From GCA-002700125 sp964434385 (GTDB lineage Bacteria; Chloroflexota; Dehalococcoidia; Lucifugimonadales; Lucifugimonadaceae): a stretch of 64,000 bases of DNA. The position numbers and the translations under genes were made by a program. How positions within the stretch are numbered: the stretch's first letter is position 1; each line of letters starts with the position of its first letter. The stretch is taken from the NCBI GenBank assembly GCA_964434385.1, contig CAYSUW010000002.1:62001-126000 (forward strand), read 5' to 3'. Shown here piece after piece: positions 8,280 through 17,086 of the stretch. The notes under the pieces were generated by a model. It did not search any database, was not told where the DNA came from, and worked only from the letters and a program-made list of their open reading frames with translations.

Positions 8280-9317
8280 TTAGAGGTCCCCAGCCCTGTA
8301 AGCATCTAAATAATTCATACAAAAATCATCTTTGCCTAAAAGCATTTCACTAGTAACCTTAAAGCCTTTAGTAGATGTATCTATTTTAAATACATTTCTA
8401 ATATTGGTCTGTACAGGATCAATAATTCCACTATCAATACCATTTTGAAGACAAAGATGAATAAAAACATCATTTACTAATTTTCTCTTTGGTAAACCAA
8501 ATGAAACATTACTTAGACCCCCTGAAATATGAATTTCATCTCCAAATTTTTGCCTGATTGTTTTTACTGCATCAAGAAAGTGAGGACCATATGATGGAGA
8601 TACAGAAATAGGAAACACAAGAGGATCTACATGAACTCTTTCATAACTAATAGAAAGTTCATCAACTTTTTTCATTAGTTCTGTAACATTCTCTACTCTT
8701 TCAATATCGTTGTCAGGCATTCCGTCTTTACTAGCAGCTGTAATAATTACATGAGTATCAAACTGTTTGACTAAGTTGATAGTTTCTAATCTTTCTAGTG
8801 CCACAGAGTTAATCATTGGAGAACCTTGTTTTCCTGAATATTCTTGTAGACCTGCTTCAATAATTTGTGAGTTAGATGAATCTATACTGGGTGGAATTGT
8901 AGATAGTTTTTCTACTACATTTACTAGCCATTTCATAGAAATTATTTGTTCATCTAAATTATAAGACACCTCATCAACATTTAGATCTAAAAAATTAGAC
9001 CCAGCATTTATTTGTCTATCAACTTGATATTTTATATAACTGATTGCTTGTTCTTGTTCTTTAGATGAACCGTGAATACCTTTCCATATTGCAACCATAA
9101 GATGTTTCACATTTCCCTGTTGAAAAGGTTGTGTTTCATAAAAATGCTCAGGGATTTCTAATAACATTTTTTGACCATTGGAGTCAGAAAATATTACTCC
9201 TTTTTCTCCTTTATTATTCTCTTCTATTCTTTTTCCATTTAACCTTAAAACTCTTGTAGCATGAATATTTTCACCAACAATAATAAATTTTTCAAAACTA
9301 TCTAAAGGAATTGACAT
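8280..9317 (-). CDS. methyltetrahydrofolate:corrinoid methyltransferase (pterin-binding module)
   Basis: A 345-residue protein of the dihydropteroate-synthase/MeTr fold. The N-terminus reads FIIVGENIHATRV. The barrel carries LDLNVDEV near residue 117, PPSIDSSN near 142-149, ISVSPSYG, and a SGGLSNVSFGLPKR segment typical of methyl-THF methyltransferases. It moves the methyl group from 5-methyl-THF to cob(I)alamin of the corrinoid protein. It follows the methylene-THF reductase with a one-base overlap (TAATG), putting supply and use of methyl-THF in one translational unit. An extra 70-80 residue N-terminal part precedes the barrel core. Confidence 0.88.
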   Translation of the reverse strand: MSIPLDSFEKFIIVGENIHATRVLRLNGKRIEENNKGEKGVIFSDSNGQKMLLEIPEHFYETQPFQQGNVKHLMVAIWKGIHGSSKEQEQAISYIKYQVDRQINAGSNFLDLNVDEVSYNLDEQIISMKWLVNVVEKLSTIPPSIDSSNSQIIEAGLQEYSGKQGSPMINSVALERLETINLVKQFDTHVIITAASKDGMPDNDIERVENVTELMKKVDELSISYERVHVDPLVFPISVSPSYGPHFLDAVKTIRQKFGDEIHISGGLSNVSFGLPKRKLVNDVFIHLCLQNGIDSGIIDPVQTNIRNVFKIDTSTKGFKVTSEMLLGKDDFCMNYLDAYRAGDL

Positions 9318-10123
9318 TAAAAAACCTCACTTAATTGAAAATTAGAATTCTTATACCATTTGAAGAATTCATTAATTCCACCAAAAGGATAAATATGTAA
9401 TTTATCATAACCTGTTAATTTTTTTAGAATATTATCAGGATTATGATTAATAATTTTCCTGATATCTAATCCTTGTTTCATAAAAACTGAAGTAGTAGCA
9501 GAAACTCCACAAATTTTTGCATATTTTAAAATAGTAGTTAATTTAGCTGGACCAGCAATTCCTAAATGTATTTCAGATTTTACTCCTATTTTTTCAATTT
9601 GATTTTTCGTTTTTGAAATCCACGAATTTGTTATATCCGGCGATAAACACCATTGAGTAATTATATTAGTTTGAAAGTTGTTTTCACCTAACCATTTGGA
9701 CTTATTAATCATATTTTCAAAATGGTTTTCATCATCAGGGTTCCCTTCAGGATGACCAGCTATATTTACAGATTTTATTTTTGATTGTTGAAACAATCCG
9801 GTATTAAGTAAATCTATTGAACTAGAAAATTTACCTTTTGGTGTAGATACACTACCACCTATAATTAATATTTTCTTAACACCTTTTTTAACAAGACCAT
9901 CTATATAATTAATTAAAATTTCTTCATCAGGAATGGTTCTAGCAGGGCAGTGTGGGACAGGATTAAAACCATAATTTAAAATTGTTTCAGAAGCATTTAT
10001 AACATCATTAGGAGAAGATCCAGGGATATAAGTAACGTAAACATCATCTACTAAATCTTTTGGAATATCTTTAATCTTTTCAACTTGTTTTGGAATAATT
10101 TCTAAGGAAAATTTTGTTTTCAT
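9317..10123 (-). CDS. metF: methylenetetrahydrofolate reductase family protein (MetF-like)
   Basis: This 268-residue TIM-barrel protein has features of the MetF family: SLEIIPKQ near the N-terminus, DDVYVTYIPG, the PHCPAR segment near residue 69-74, KILIIGGS, and AGHPEGNP near 121-128. It would reduce 5,10-methylene-THF to 5-methyl-THF, the donor used by the next gene. It is somewhat short for MetF (about 290). Bacterial forms of this length often need a partner or use a different electron donor; no MetV-like zinc partner is seen. It is the first gene of the operon, with its promoter in the 113-base divergent gap. Confidence 0.82.
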   Translation of the reverse strand: MKTKFSLEIIPKQVEKIKDIPKDLVDDVYVTYIPGSSPNDVINASETILNYGFNPVPHCPARTIPDEEILINYIDGLVKKGVKKILIIGGSVSTPKGKFSSSIDLLNTGLFQQSKIKSVNIAGHPEGNPDDENHFENMINKSKWLGENNFQTNIITQWCLSPDITNSWISKTKNQIEKIGVKSEIHLGIAGPAKLTTILKYAKICGVSATTSVFMKQGLDIRKIINHNPDNILKKLTGYDKLHIYPFGGINEFFKWYKNSNFQLSEVF

Positions 10124-10145
10124 AAAAGTCTATCAATTTTATTAA

Positions 10146-10223
10146 AATATTATTTAATAATATTAAACTATTTTTTACTAATAAACAGTTGTTATAATGC
10201 ATTCAATATTATTAAATAATAAA
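10146..10223. promoter_or_regulatory. divergent promoter region with paired near-palindromes
   Basis: The 113-base gap between metF (-) and the dehydrogenase gene (+) holds two AT near-palindromes, 10146-10164 and 10205-10223. Each is centred on TTATTTAATAA or its complement TTATTAAATAA. They flank a + strand TATAAT at 10193-10198. Two copies of one element around a divergent promoter look like a paired operator. AT bias makes chance copies more likely, so this is a candidate only. The gap is too short for a cobalamin riboswitch. Confidence 0.35.
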
Positions 10224-10236
10224 CAAGGATTGATCA

Positions 10237-11124
10237 ATGAAAATAGGATTTATAGGTTTAGGGAACATGGGAACAGGGATGGTAAGGAATATACTTAAAA
10301 ATTTACATCCCAATGATACTCTAAGTGTTTTCACCAGAACAAAATCGAAAATTGACTCATTGGTTGAAGAGGGGGCAAATGGTTGTTATTCACTAGAAGA
10401 GATCACAAATTCTTCAGATATCATACTAACTTGTTTACCAAATGTTGAAACTTCTAGAGATTTATTTTTAGGTGAAAAAGGAATAATAAATCATTCTAAT
10501 TCGAATCAAATATTAGTTGATCACAGCACAGTAGACATGAAAACTTCTCAAGATTGCTCCAATATAGCATCTAATAAAAATATTCCTTTCCTAGATGCAC
10601 CGATTAGTGGAGGACCGACAGGAGCTGCTGATGGAACCTTAACAATAATGGTAGGTGGTGATCAAATAGCTTTCGAAAAAAGTAATTCCGTTTTTCAAAT
10701 GATGGGAGAAAAAATTTCACATATGGGGAAAAGTGGAGCTGGGACAGCTATGAAACTTGTTAACCAACTTCTTGTAAGTGCAAACACAGTAGCTGCTGCA
10801 GAAGCATTTGTACTAGCAGAAAAAGCTGGAGTAGATCTTAACTCAGCTATTGATATTCTTAGTACAAGTTGGGGGAAAAGCCAAATGATTGAGAGGAATG
10901 GACCAATAACAGTGGAAAAAAACTTTGAAAATTCTGCAGCACCACTAAGAAACTTAATAAAAGATCTGAATATCATAGAAGAACTAAGATTACAGTTAGG
11001 GTTAGAACTACCAGTAACTCAAGCAAGTGCTCAAGTAGCTAATCATACTAATAACATGGGTCTTGTAGAACCAGATATAGCTGCTACCGCACTAACCATT
11101 AAAAAATTATCCTCTAAGGACTAG
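10237..11124 (+). CDS. 3-hydroxyisobutyrate dehydrogenase family (beta-hydroxyacid dehydrogenase)
   Basis: This 295-residue enzyme has the NAD(P) motif GFIGLGNMGTGM at residues 4-15, the substrate-binding DAPISGGPTGAADG segment near 121-134, and the catalytic lysine in MKLVNQLL near residue 173. The family oxidises 3-hydroxyisobutyrate, tartronate semialdehyde or related beta-hydroxyacids. The specific substrate is undetermined. Five bases separate it from a tartrate/D-malate-type dehydrogenase gene, and an aldo/keto reductase follows. A hydroxyacid or sugar-acid breakdown route is therefore more likely than valine catabolism. Confidence 0.88.
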   Translation: MKIGFIGLGNMGTGMVRNILKNLHPNDTLSVFTRTKSKIDSLVEEGANGCYSLEEITNSSDIILTCLPNVETSRDLFLGEKGIINHSNSNQILVDHSTVDMKTSQDCSNIASNKNIPFLDAPISGGPTGAADGTLTIMVGGDQIAFEKSNSVFQMMGEKISHMGKSGAGTAMKLVNQLLVSANTVAAAEAFVLAEKAGVDLNSAIDILSTSWGKSQMIERNGPITVEKNFENSAAPLRNLIKDLNIIEELRLQLGLELPVTQASAQVANHTNNMGLVEPDIAATALTIKKLSSKD

Positions 11125-11128
11125 GAAA

Positions 11129-12193
11129 ATGTCGAAAGAATATAATATTGCTGTGATTAAAGGTGATGGAATAGGAATTGAAGTAGTAAATGAATCTTTA
11201 AAAGTTCTAAATCATGTGCAAAATAAAACAAATATAAAATTTAATTTCCAAGATTTTCCATGGGGTTCTGAGTATTATTTTTCTCATGGAGAAATGATGC
11301 CTGAAAACGGAGAAAAAGAATTAAAAGATTTTAATGCTATTTTCCTTGGTGCTGTAGGTCATCCAGAGATACAAGATCATATAACTTTAAATGGTCTCCT
11401 TTTACCTATAAGAAGATATTATGATCAATATATTTGTCATCGTCCTTCATTTCTTTATGAGGGAGTAAATTCACCTTTAGCTAATCAAATTCCTGGAAGC
11501 ATCGATATTATTGTTGTTAGAGAAAATACTGAAGGAGAATATGCAAACGTAGGAGGATTTCAATATAAAAACACATCAGATGAAGTAGCTGTCCAAACAG
11601 CAGTCTTCACAAGAAAAGGATGTCAAAGAATTATTGAATATGCATTTCAGTTAGCACTAAAACGAAACAAAAAAGTAACTTCTATTACTAAAAGTAATGC
11701 TCAAGGATATGGTATGACATTGTGGGATCGTGTTTTTGAAGAAGTCTCTATGAAATATCCCATTGTTGAAACTGACTCTCTACTAATAGACGCAGCATGT
11801 ATGGATTTCATACGACAACCAGAAAGTTTTGATGTAGTAGTAGCAAGTAATCTTTTTGGTGATATCCTAACTGATATAGGCGCAATGATCACTGGAAGTT
11901 TAGGCTTAGCTTCAAGTGCAAATATTAACCCTGATAAAACAATTCCATCGATGTTTGAACCTACTCATGGTAGTGCACCCGATATTGCTGGAAAAGGATT
12001 AGCAAATCCTATGGCTCAAATATTAACATCTTCATTAATGTTGGAACATTTAGGAGAAAAAGAACTTTCTTTAGAAATAGAAAAAAGTGTGAAAAAAGTA
12101 TTATCGAAAAATGAAATAAGAACTAATGATCTCGGAGGAAATAATTCCACTTCAGAAGTAGGAGATGCAATTATTCGAGAGTTAAACTTATAG
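11129..12193 (+). CDS. tartrate/D-malate dehydrogenase-like protein (isocitrate/isopropylmalate dehydrogenase family)
   Basis: A 354-residue decarboxylating dehydrogenase of the beta-hydroxyacid family. Landmarks are KGDGIG near the N-terminus, PWGSEYYFSHGEMMP, PIRRYYDQY, VVRENTEGEYANVGG and the C-terminal EPTHGSAPDIAGKG. The WGSxYY segment and the RRYYDQY wording match tartrate or D-malate dehydrogenases better than LeuB, where a different helix sets substrate choice. It uses NAD and a divalent metal. The neighbours are oxidoreductases and not leu genes, which supports the catabolic reading. Confidence 0.82.
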   Translation: MSKEYNIAVIKGDGIGIEVVNESLKVLNHVQNKTNIKFNFQDFPWGSEYYFSHGEMMPENGEKELKDFNAIFLGAVGHPEIQDHITLNGLLLPIRRYYDQYICHRPSFLYEGVNSPLANQIPGSIDIIVVRENTEGEYANVGGFQYKNTSDEVAVQTAVFTRKGCQRIIEYAFQLALKRNKKVTSITKSNAQGYGMTLWDRVFEEVSMKYPIVETDSLLIDAACMDFIRQPESFDVVVASNLFGDILTDIGAMITGSLGLASSANINPDKTIPSMFEPTHGSAPDIAGKGLANPMAQILTSSLMLEHLGEKELSLEIEKSVKKVLSKNEIRTNDLGGNNSTSEVGDAIIRELNL

Positions 12194-12228
12194 AAAAATT
12201 TTTGATTCTAAATAACAATTAATAAAAA

Positions 12229-13257
12229 TTGATAGATCCATTTGAAAAGCAACAACTAAATTCTACAGAAATATATTTACCTAAATTAGGTTTTGGAGGA
12301 GCTCCTGTAAGTGGAATATCCTTAGGTTCGTACGGAGGAGTAAAAGAAGAAGAAGCTCTAGAAATTATAGAACAGGCTTATACAAGAGGAATACGATACT
12401 TTGATACTGCTCCTCTCTATGGTACGGGGAATGGGGAAAAAAGATATTCTAAAATTTTAAGCAATAAACAAAGAGATGATTTTATAATATCTACGAAATG
12501 TGGAAGAATTATCTTATCTGAAAAAGAAAAAAATGATTCTACAAAACCAAAATTCTTACCTGGGATTGGGTATACCGGAGATGAAAATATAAGATTTGAT
12601 TTTTCTGAAGATGGAATCAAAAGGTCTTTGGATGAATCTCTTCAAAGGCTAAAACTAAACTATATTGATATTTTACTACTACATGATGCTGATGTAGAAA
12701 ATCTTGAAAAAGAAGCTTTAGAAACTTCTTTTCCTACAATGTTGAAATTAAGAGATGAAGGAATAGTTAAAGCAATAGGTTGTGGTATGAATCAATGGGA
12801 GATGCCATCAAGATTTATTGATGAGTTTGATTTAGACGTAGTTCTATTAGCTGGCAGATTCACGTTATTAGATCATTCGTCATTTGAAACATTCTTACCA
12901 AAATGTTTAGAAAAAAATGTAAAAATTATTTTAGGAGGACCATTCAATTCTGGAATTTTAGCAGATGATAATTTGGGAGGAAATAGCCTTTTTAATTATG
13001 AAAATGTTCCTAAAGACATCCTCATTAGAGCAAAAAAACTTAGTAAAATTTCTGAAAAATATAAAATACCACTAAAAGCTGCTGCTCTTCAATATGTTAT
13101 GAGTTATCCTGCTGTTATTTCAACGATTCCAGGGCCAGAAAACATTAAAGAATTGTTAAATAACATAGAAAATTGTAACTTAGATATCCCTCAAAATTTC
13201 TGGATTGATTTAATTGAGAATAACTTAATACCCCAAAATGCTTTTTATCCTAAATAA
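12229..13257 (+). CDS. aldo/keto reductase (D-threo-aldose 1-dehydrogenase-like)
   Basis: This 342-residue protein appears to use a TTG start, and no ATG is close by. LGFGGAPVSG lies near residues 21-30. The catalytic tetrad is recognisable as Asp and Tyr in FDTAPLYGTG, Lys in STKCGR, and His in LLLHDAD. The wording is close to the branch of sugar 1-dehydrogenases (L-fucose or D-threo-aldose dehydrogenase) that make sugar lactones. With the two preceding dehydrogenases it suggests oxidative degradation of a sugar or sugar acid. The substrate is not determined. Confidence 0.83.
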   Translation: MIDPFEKQQLNSTEIYLPKLGFGGAPVSGISLGSYGGVKEEEALEIIEQAYTRGIRYFDTAPLYGTGNGEKRYSKILSNKQRDDFIISTKCGRIILSEKEKNDSTKPKFLPGIGYTGDENIRFDFSEDGIKRSLDESLQRLKLNYIDILLLHDADVENLEKEALETSFPTMLKLRDEGIVKAIGCGMNQWEMPSRFIDEFDLDVVLLAGRFTLLDHSSFETFLPKCLEKNVKIILGGPFNSGILADDNLGGNSLFNYENVPKDILIRAKKLSKISEKYKIPLKAAALQYVMSYPAVISTIPGPENIKELLNNIENCNLDIPQNFWIDLIENNLIPQNAFYPK

Positions 13258-13263
13258 TTTAAA

Positions 13264-13434
13264 TTAGAAAATTAAGAAACTTGTAACAAATAAAAATAAA
13301 ATTAACGAAAACATAATTATTTCAGAACAACTATTAAATATTTTAAAAGTTTTCTTCCTAGAATTACGATTTTTAGAGCATTTCACACAACTACAATAAG
13401 GAGGATGCCCACTTCTATAAGACCTTTCATCCAT
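13264..13434 (-). CDS. small HPPYCxC zinc-knuckle membrane protein (56 aa)
   Basis: ATG at 13434 opens 56 codons ending in TAA at 13264. The N-terminal half carries H-P-P-Y-C-S-C-V-K-C (His10, Cys14, Cys16, Cys19) and a basic stretch. The C-terminal half is a single hydrophobic helix of about 17 residues (MFSLILFLFVTSFLIF). This metal-knuckle plus membrane-anchor layout is coherent. I associate the HPPYC-x-C-x-x-C knuckle with Chloroflexota proteins, from memory. It converges on the aldo/keto reductase with a 6-base gap and fills most of an otherwise empty 327-base interval. Function is unknown; perhaps a membrane adaptor. Confidence 0.6.
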   Translation of the reverse strand: MDERSYRSGHPPYCSCVKCSKNRNSRKKTFKIFNSCSEIIMFSLILFLFVTSFLIF

Positions 13435-13584
13435 CTGAAATACATTTAGTTTGTATATTTATGCATCTAGTTTATACTTGTTTTTTATTTTTGCTTAAAA
13501 ATTTCCATTAAATTACATTGAATCCATCGATTAAAATTAATAATAAAGTTAAAATCTTGAATTAAATATAAAATTAGGAGTAAA
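13435..13584. other. non-coding gap between small knuckle protein and hypothetical gene
   Basis: This AT-rich 150-base gap is divergent: the small protein on the minus strand starts at its left edge and the hypothetical gene on the plus strand at its right. It must hold promoters in both directions, but AT richness makes individual boxes unreliable. An AGGAG at 13576-13580 precedes the ATG at 13585. No RNA gene or strong hairpin was seen. Confidence 0.5.
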
Positions 13585-14163
13585 ATGTTCAATCACGAAG
13601 ATACTGTAAATAATTCAGAATCAACTAATTTAGCTCTATGTATATTTCCTCATTTAAAAGAATTTGCAGTAATAGATTTAAGGGAACCTAACAATGAAAA
13701 TCCTATAAAAATATTTAATTCCAATGATATTCTAGATGAAAATTTCTTCTCATTTATAGAAGAAGAATTCAAAAAAATGTTAAAAGATGATGAATTTCCT
13801 TTTTTGAACTTAATAGGTCTCCCTCAAAATATAGAAAATCTAATTAGAACTCAAACTTTATCTTCTATTTTAGATATTATTAAAACATCTAATAATGTAA
13901 TTAATGATATTAATAATATAGCTGTATTATTTTTTTCAGGACGAATACTAGATATTTCACAGGAAGAATTGCAGAAAGTGTTAACTAATTTATTTGATGA
14001 TCAATTAAAACCCAATCAAATTAAAGATTCTGTGGGGAAAATATACGAACTAATTAATTCTGAAAAATATACACAAAAAACTCTCATAAAAAATGATCTT
14101 TATGGAATAATTACCGGAAACAACGAATCCTACGCAACTTTATGGGAACGTGGAAATAATTAG
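13585..14163 (+). CDS. hypothetical protein upstream of alaS
   Basis: I do not recognise this 192-residue protein. It is acidic and rich in Asn, Ile and Leu, with no signal peptide, membrane segment or cysteine cluster. Residues about 36-75 and 90-115 look helical or alternately beta, and a conserved-looking GIITGNNESYATLWERG segment ends the protein. A good Shine-Dalgarno (AGGAG) supports the ATG start. Only 36 bases separate it from alaS, so it is probably the first gene of the alaS-ruvX-aroE group. Confidence 0.65.
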   Translation: MFNHEDTVNNSESTNLALCIFPHLKEFAVIDLREPNNENPIKIFNSNDILDENFFSFIEEEFKKMLKDDEFPFLNLIGLPQNIENLIRTQTLSSILDIIKTSNNVINDINNIAVLFFSGRILDISQEELQKVLTNLFDDQLKPNQIKDSVGKIYELINSEKYTQKTLIKNDLYGIITGNNESYATLWERGNN

Positions 14164-14199
14164 TTGAAGAATTAACTATTTTTACTGTTTAATAGATAT

Positions 14200-17085
14200 A
14201 TGACAAGTAAAAGAAATCTATCATCAGAACAAATAAGAGATTCATTTCTGAATTTTTTTGTTAAAAAAAAACATCTACTACATCCTAGTTCTTCTTTAAT
14301 TCCAGCTAATGATCCTACCCTTCTTCTTACAAACTCAGGCATGGCTCAATTTAAATCATATTTTTCAGGAGAAGCTAAACCTCCAAAACCAAGAATTGTT
14401 ACTTCTCAAAAATGTTTTAGATCTACTGATATTGATGAAGTAGGGGATAAGACTCATTTGACCTTGTTTGAAATGTTAGGAAATTTTTCCTTTGGAGATT
14501 ACTTTAAAAAAGAGGCATGCAAATGGGGATTAGAACTATTAACAAATGAATTTGAGTTAGATGAAGATAGGATTTTTGTTACTGTACACTCTGAAGATAA
14601 AGAAGCTAGAGAAATTTGGTTATCTTTAGGGATTCCAAATCATAAAATATTCTCTTTCAATGATAATTGGTGGGGACCAGCAGGACTAGAAGGACCATGT
14701 GGTCCATGTAGTGAATTACATTATTACACTGGAGAATTACTGCCAAAAGATTATAAATCTGCAGCTCAAGATAAATCTTGGGGTCCAAATGTATCAGAAG
14801 AATTTTTAGAACTATATAACTTAGTATTCACTCAATTTTATCATCAATTAGATGGGGTAAAAAAAGAGTTGCCTCAAAAAAACATAGATACTGGATTAGG
14901 ATTAGAAAGATTAACATCTGTCTTACAAGAAGTTGATAATTGTTATGACACAGATCTTTTCAGAGAAATAATAAAAAAAATTGAAGAATTATCTGGAATC
15001 AAATGGAAAAAATCTAAAATTTCTGACAAAGCAATCATTATAATTGCAGAACATGTAAGATCTGCAACATTTCTCATAGGTGACGGGGTAATTCCAGAAA
15101 ATACTGGAAGAGGTTATATCTTAAGAAGAATTATTAGAAGGGCAATGAGATATGGAATGACACTAAACATGAAAACTCCTTTCATGGGAATCATTGCTGA
15201 AGAAGTAATGAAAAAAATGGGTGTGCATTATCCAGAATTAACAGATAACAAGCCTTTCATTTTAAAGGTTCTAGAAGTTGAAGAAACAAAATTTTCTTCA
15301 ACATTACATCAAGGAAATAGTATATTAAAAATTTTATTAGAAAATAGAAAACTTATTCAACAAGAATTCAAAAAACTTGACATAAAATTAGAAAAAATGA
15401 TTTCTAGAAATAAAATTAATTCTAAAGATTTTATCAAGGAATTTGAAAATTCTAAAATAGGCCCAGAATCTATCATTTCAAATCTTTTGTCTAAAGCAAT
15501 AGATTTGGAGATGCATATATCAGATCGAAAAGAACCTCAATTAAAAAAAGTAATACAAAATATTAGAAAAACTAACTGGGGTAATACAATATCAGGATAC
15601 GAAGTAGCTTATTTATACGATACTCTTGGTTTTCCTCTAGAAGTAACATCTGAAATAGCTAGTGAAGTTAACATAAAAGTAGATACAGATGAATTTAATA
15701 ATATTATGGATAAGCTAAAAAAAAGAGCCAAGTTATCATCTCAATTCAAAGATGATTTGTCTTCTCAAAGACTATTTGAAGAAATGGGTATAAGTGAAAC
15801 AATTTTTCAAGGTCATCAATTTTTAACTACTGAATCAATGGTATTGGGAATTATTGATAATGGAAAACCTACTGAGGAAGTAATAGAAGGTAATGAAATA
15901 GAAATTATTTTAGACCAAACTCCTTTTTATCCTGAAGGTGGAGGGCAAGTAGGAGATCAAGGAAAATTTTCTTCAGAAAATTCATCTATTATAGAAATTT
16001 CTGATACTCAAAGTCCTTCTTCAGGAATAATTGTTCACCAAGGAAAAGTCTCACAAGGTTCTATAAAAGTAGGAGATACAGTAACAGCAAAAGTAGATAT
16101 TTCTCAAAGAGAGAAGTCTAAGAGAAACCATACTGGAACTCATATTTTACACGCTGCATTAAGGGAAATATTAGGGAAACATGTTAGACAACAAGGTTCT
16201 TTAGTTGCCCCTGAAAGACTCAGATTTGATTTTACTCATCTTAAAAAATTAACTCAAAAAGAAATAGAAGAAGTGCAAAACCTAGTAAATGGAAAAATCC
16301 GTCTAAATTTACCTGTTCATAAACATATTACAAGTTATAACGAAGCAATCGAATCTGGAGCCTTAGCATTCTTTGGAGATAAATATGATCATGAAGTAAG
16401 AACAGTAGAAATTTCAAATGGATCTAAATTTAGTTACGAACTTTGCGGAGGTACACATTGTAGTTTCACAGGAGAAATTGGAGCATTTTACATTATTTCA
16501 GAATCCAGTATAGCTTCAGGAGTAAGAAGAATTGAAGCAGTAACTGGAGTAAATGCAGAGAATTTAGTCACAAAAAACTTCTCTATCCTGAACAAGATTT
16601 CATCAAATCTTAATGTTCCAACATCTGAATTAGAAACCAAAATTGATGGAATAACAAAAGAAGTAGAAAATTTTAAAAAAGAATTAAATAATTTGCAAAG
16701 TAAAATTTATTCTATAAATACCCAAGAATTTACTAAAAATTCAGAAACAATTGGAAAGACAACAATTGTTGCAACTTTATTAGATGTGCCCAATCAAGAA
16801 CTATTAAGACAGATGGGTGATAATATTAGAAGCCAAGTAGATAGTGGCGCAATTTGTCTAGCTTCTGAAATACAAGGTAAAGCATCAATAATTATAATGA
16901 TTACCAAAGACATTTCAGATAAATTAAATGCTAAACAATTAATTCAGGAAATTTCTCCAATTATCCAAGGAGGTGGAGGTGGACGTCCTGAATTAGCTCA
17001 AGCTGGAGGAATAAAACCTGAAAAATTACCAGAAGCCATTAAATTATTTCGCAAAATAGTCAAAACCATTCTTTCAGAAAATTAA
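14200..17085 (+). CDS. alaS: alanyl-tRNA synthetase with an extra internal segment
   Basis: This 961-residue enzyme charges tRNA-Ala. The N-terminal class II catalytic core starts SSEQIRDSFLNFF and includes FEMLGNFSFGDYFK and GLGLERL. The editing domain has the zinc motifs NHTGTHILH near residue 642 and CGGTHC near 749. The C-terminal part has a coiled coil and GGGGGRPELAQAGG. It is about 85 residues longer than typical AlaS. The extra part lies around residues 382-462, between the tRNA-recognition part and SGYEVAYLYDTLGFP; it is Lys/Glu-rich and helical-looking. It ends one base before ruvX. Confidence 0.97.
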   Translation: MTSKRNLSSEQIRDSFLNFFVKKKHLLHPSSSLIPANDPTLLLTNSGMAQFKSYFSGEAKPPKPRIVTSQKCFRSTDIDEVGDKTHLTLFEMLGNFSFGDYFKKEACKWGLELLTNEFELDEDRIFVTVHSEDKEAREIWLSLGIPNHKIFSFNDNWWGPAGLEGPCGPCSELHYYTGELLPKDYKSAAQDKSWGPNVSEEFLELYNLVFTQFYHQLDGVKKELPQKNIDTGLGLERLTSVLQEVDNCYDTDLFREIIKKIEELSGIKWKKSKISDKAIIIIAEHVRSATFLIGDGVIPENTGRGYILRRIIRRAMRYGMTLNMKTPFMGIIAEEVMKKMGVHYPELTDNKPFILKVLEVEETKFSSTLHQGNSILKILLENRKLIQQEFKKLDIKLEKMISRNKINSKDFIKEFENSKIGPESIISNLLSKAIDLEMHISDRKEPQLKKVIQNIRKTNWGNTISGYEVAYLYDTLGFPLEVTSEIASEVNIKVDTDEFNNIMDKLKKRAKLSSQFKDDLSSQRLFEEMGISETIFQGHQFLTTESMVLGIIDNGKPTEEVIEGNEIEIILDQTPFYPEGGGQVGDQGKFSSENSSIIEISDTQSPSSGIIVHQGKVSQGSIKVGDTVTAKVDISQREKSKRNHTGTHILHAALREILGKHVRQQGSLVAPERLRFDFTHLKKLTQKEIEEVQNLVNGKIRLNLPVHKHITSYNEAIESGALAFFGDKYDHEVRTVEISNGSKFSYELCGGTHCSFTGEIGAFYIISESSIASGVRRIEAVTGVNAENLVTKNFSILNKISSNLNVPTSELETKIDGITKEVENFKKELNNLQSKIYSINTQEFTKNSETIGKTTIVATLLDVPNQELLRQMGDNIRSQVDSGAICLASEIQGKASIIIMITKDISDKLNAKQLIQEISPIIQGGGGGRPELAQAGGIKPEKLPEAIKLFRKIVKTILSEN

Positions 17086-17086
17086 A

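Noticed and set aside
10124..10236. A cobalamin or SAM riboswitch before the methionine cluster
   Set aside because: The 113-base gap is too short for a cobalamin riboswitch and I see no matching helices or conserved boxes.
13258..13584. An RNA gene in the longest gap
   Set aside because: No tRNA-like arms or strong hairpin were seen, and a small coding sequence explains half of it.
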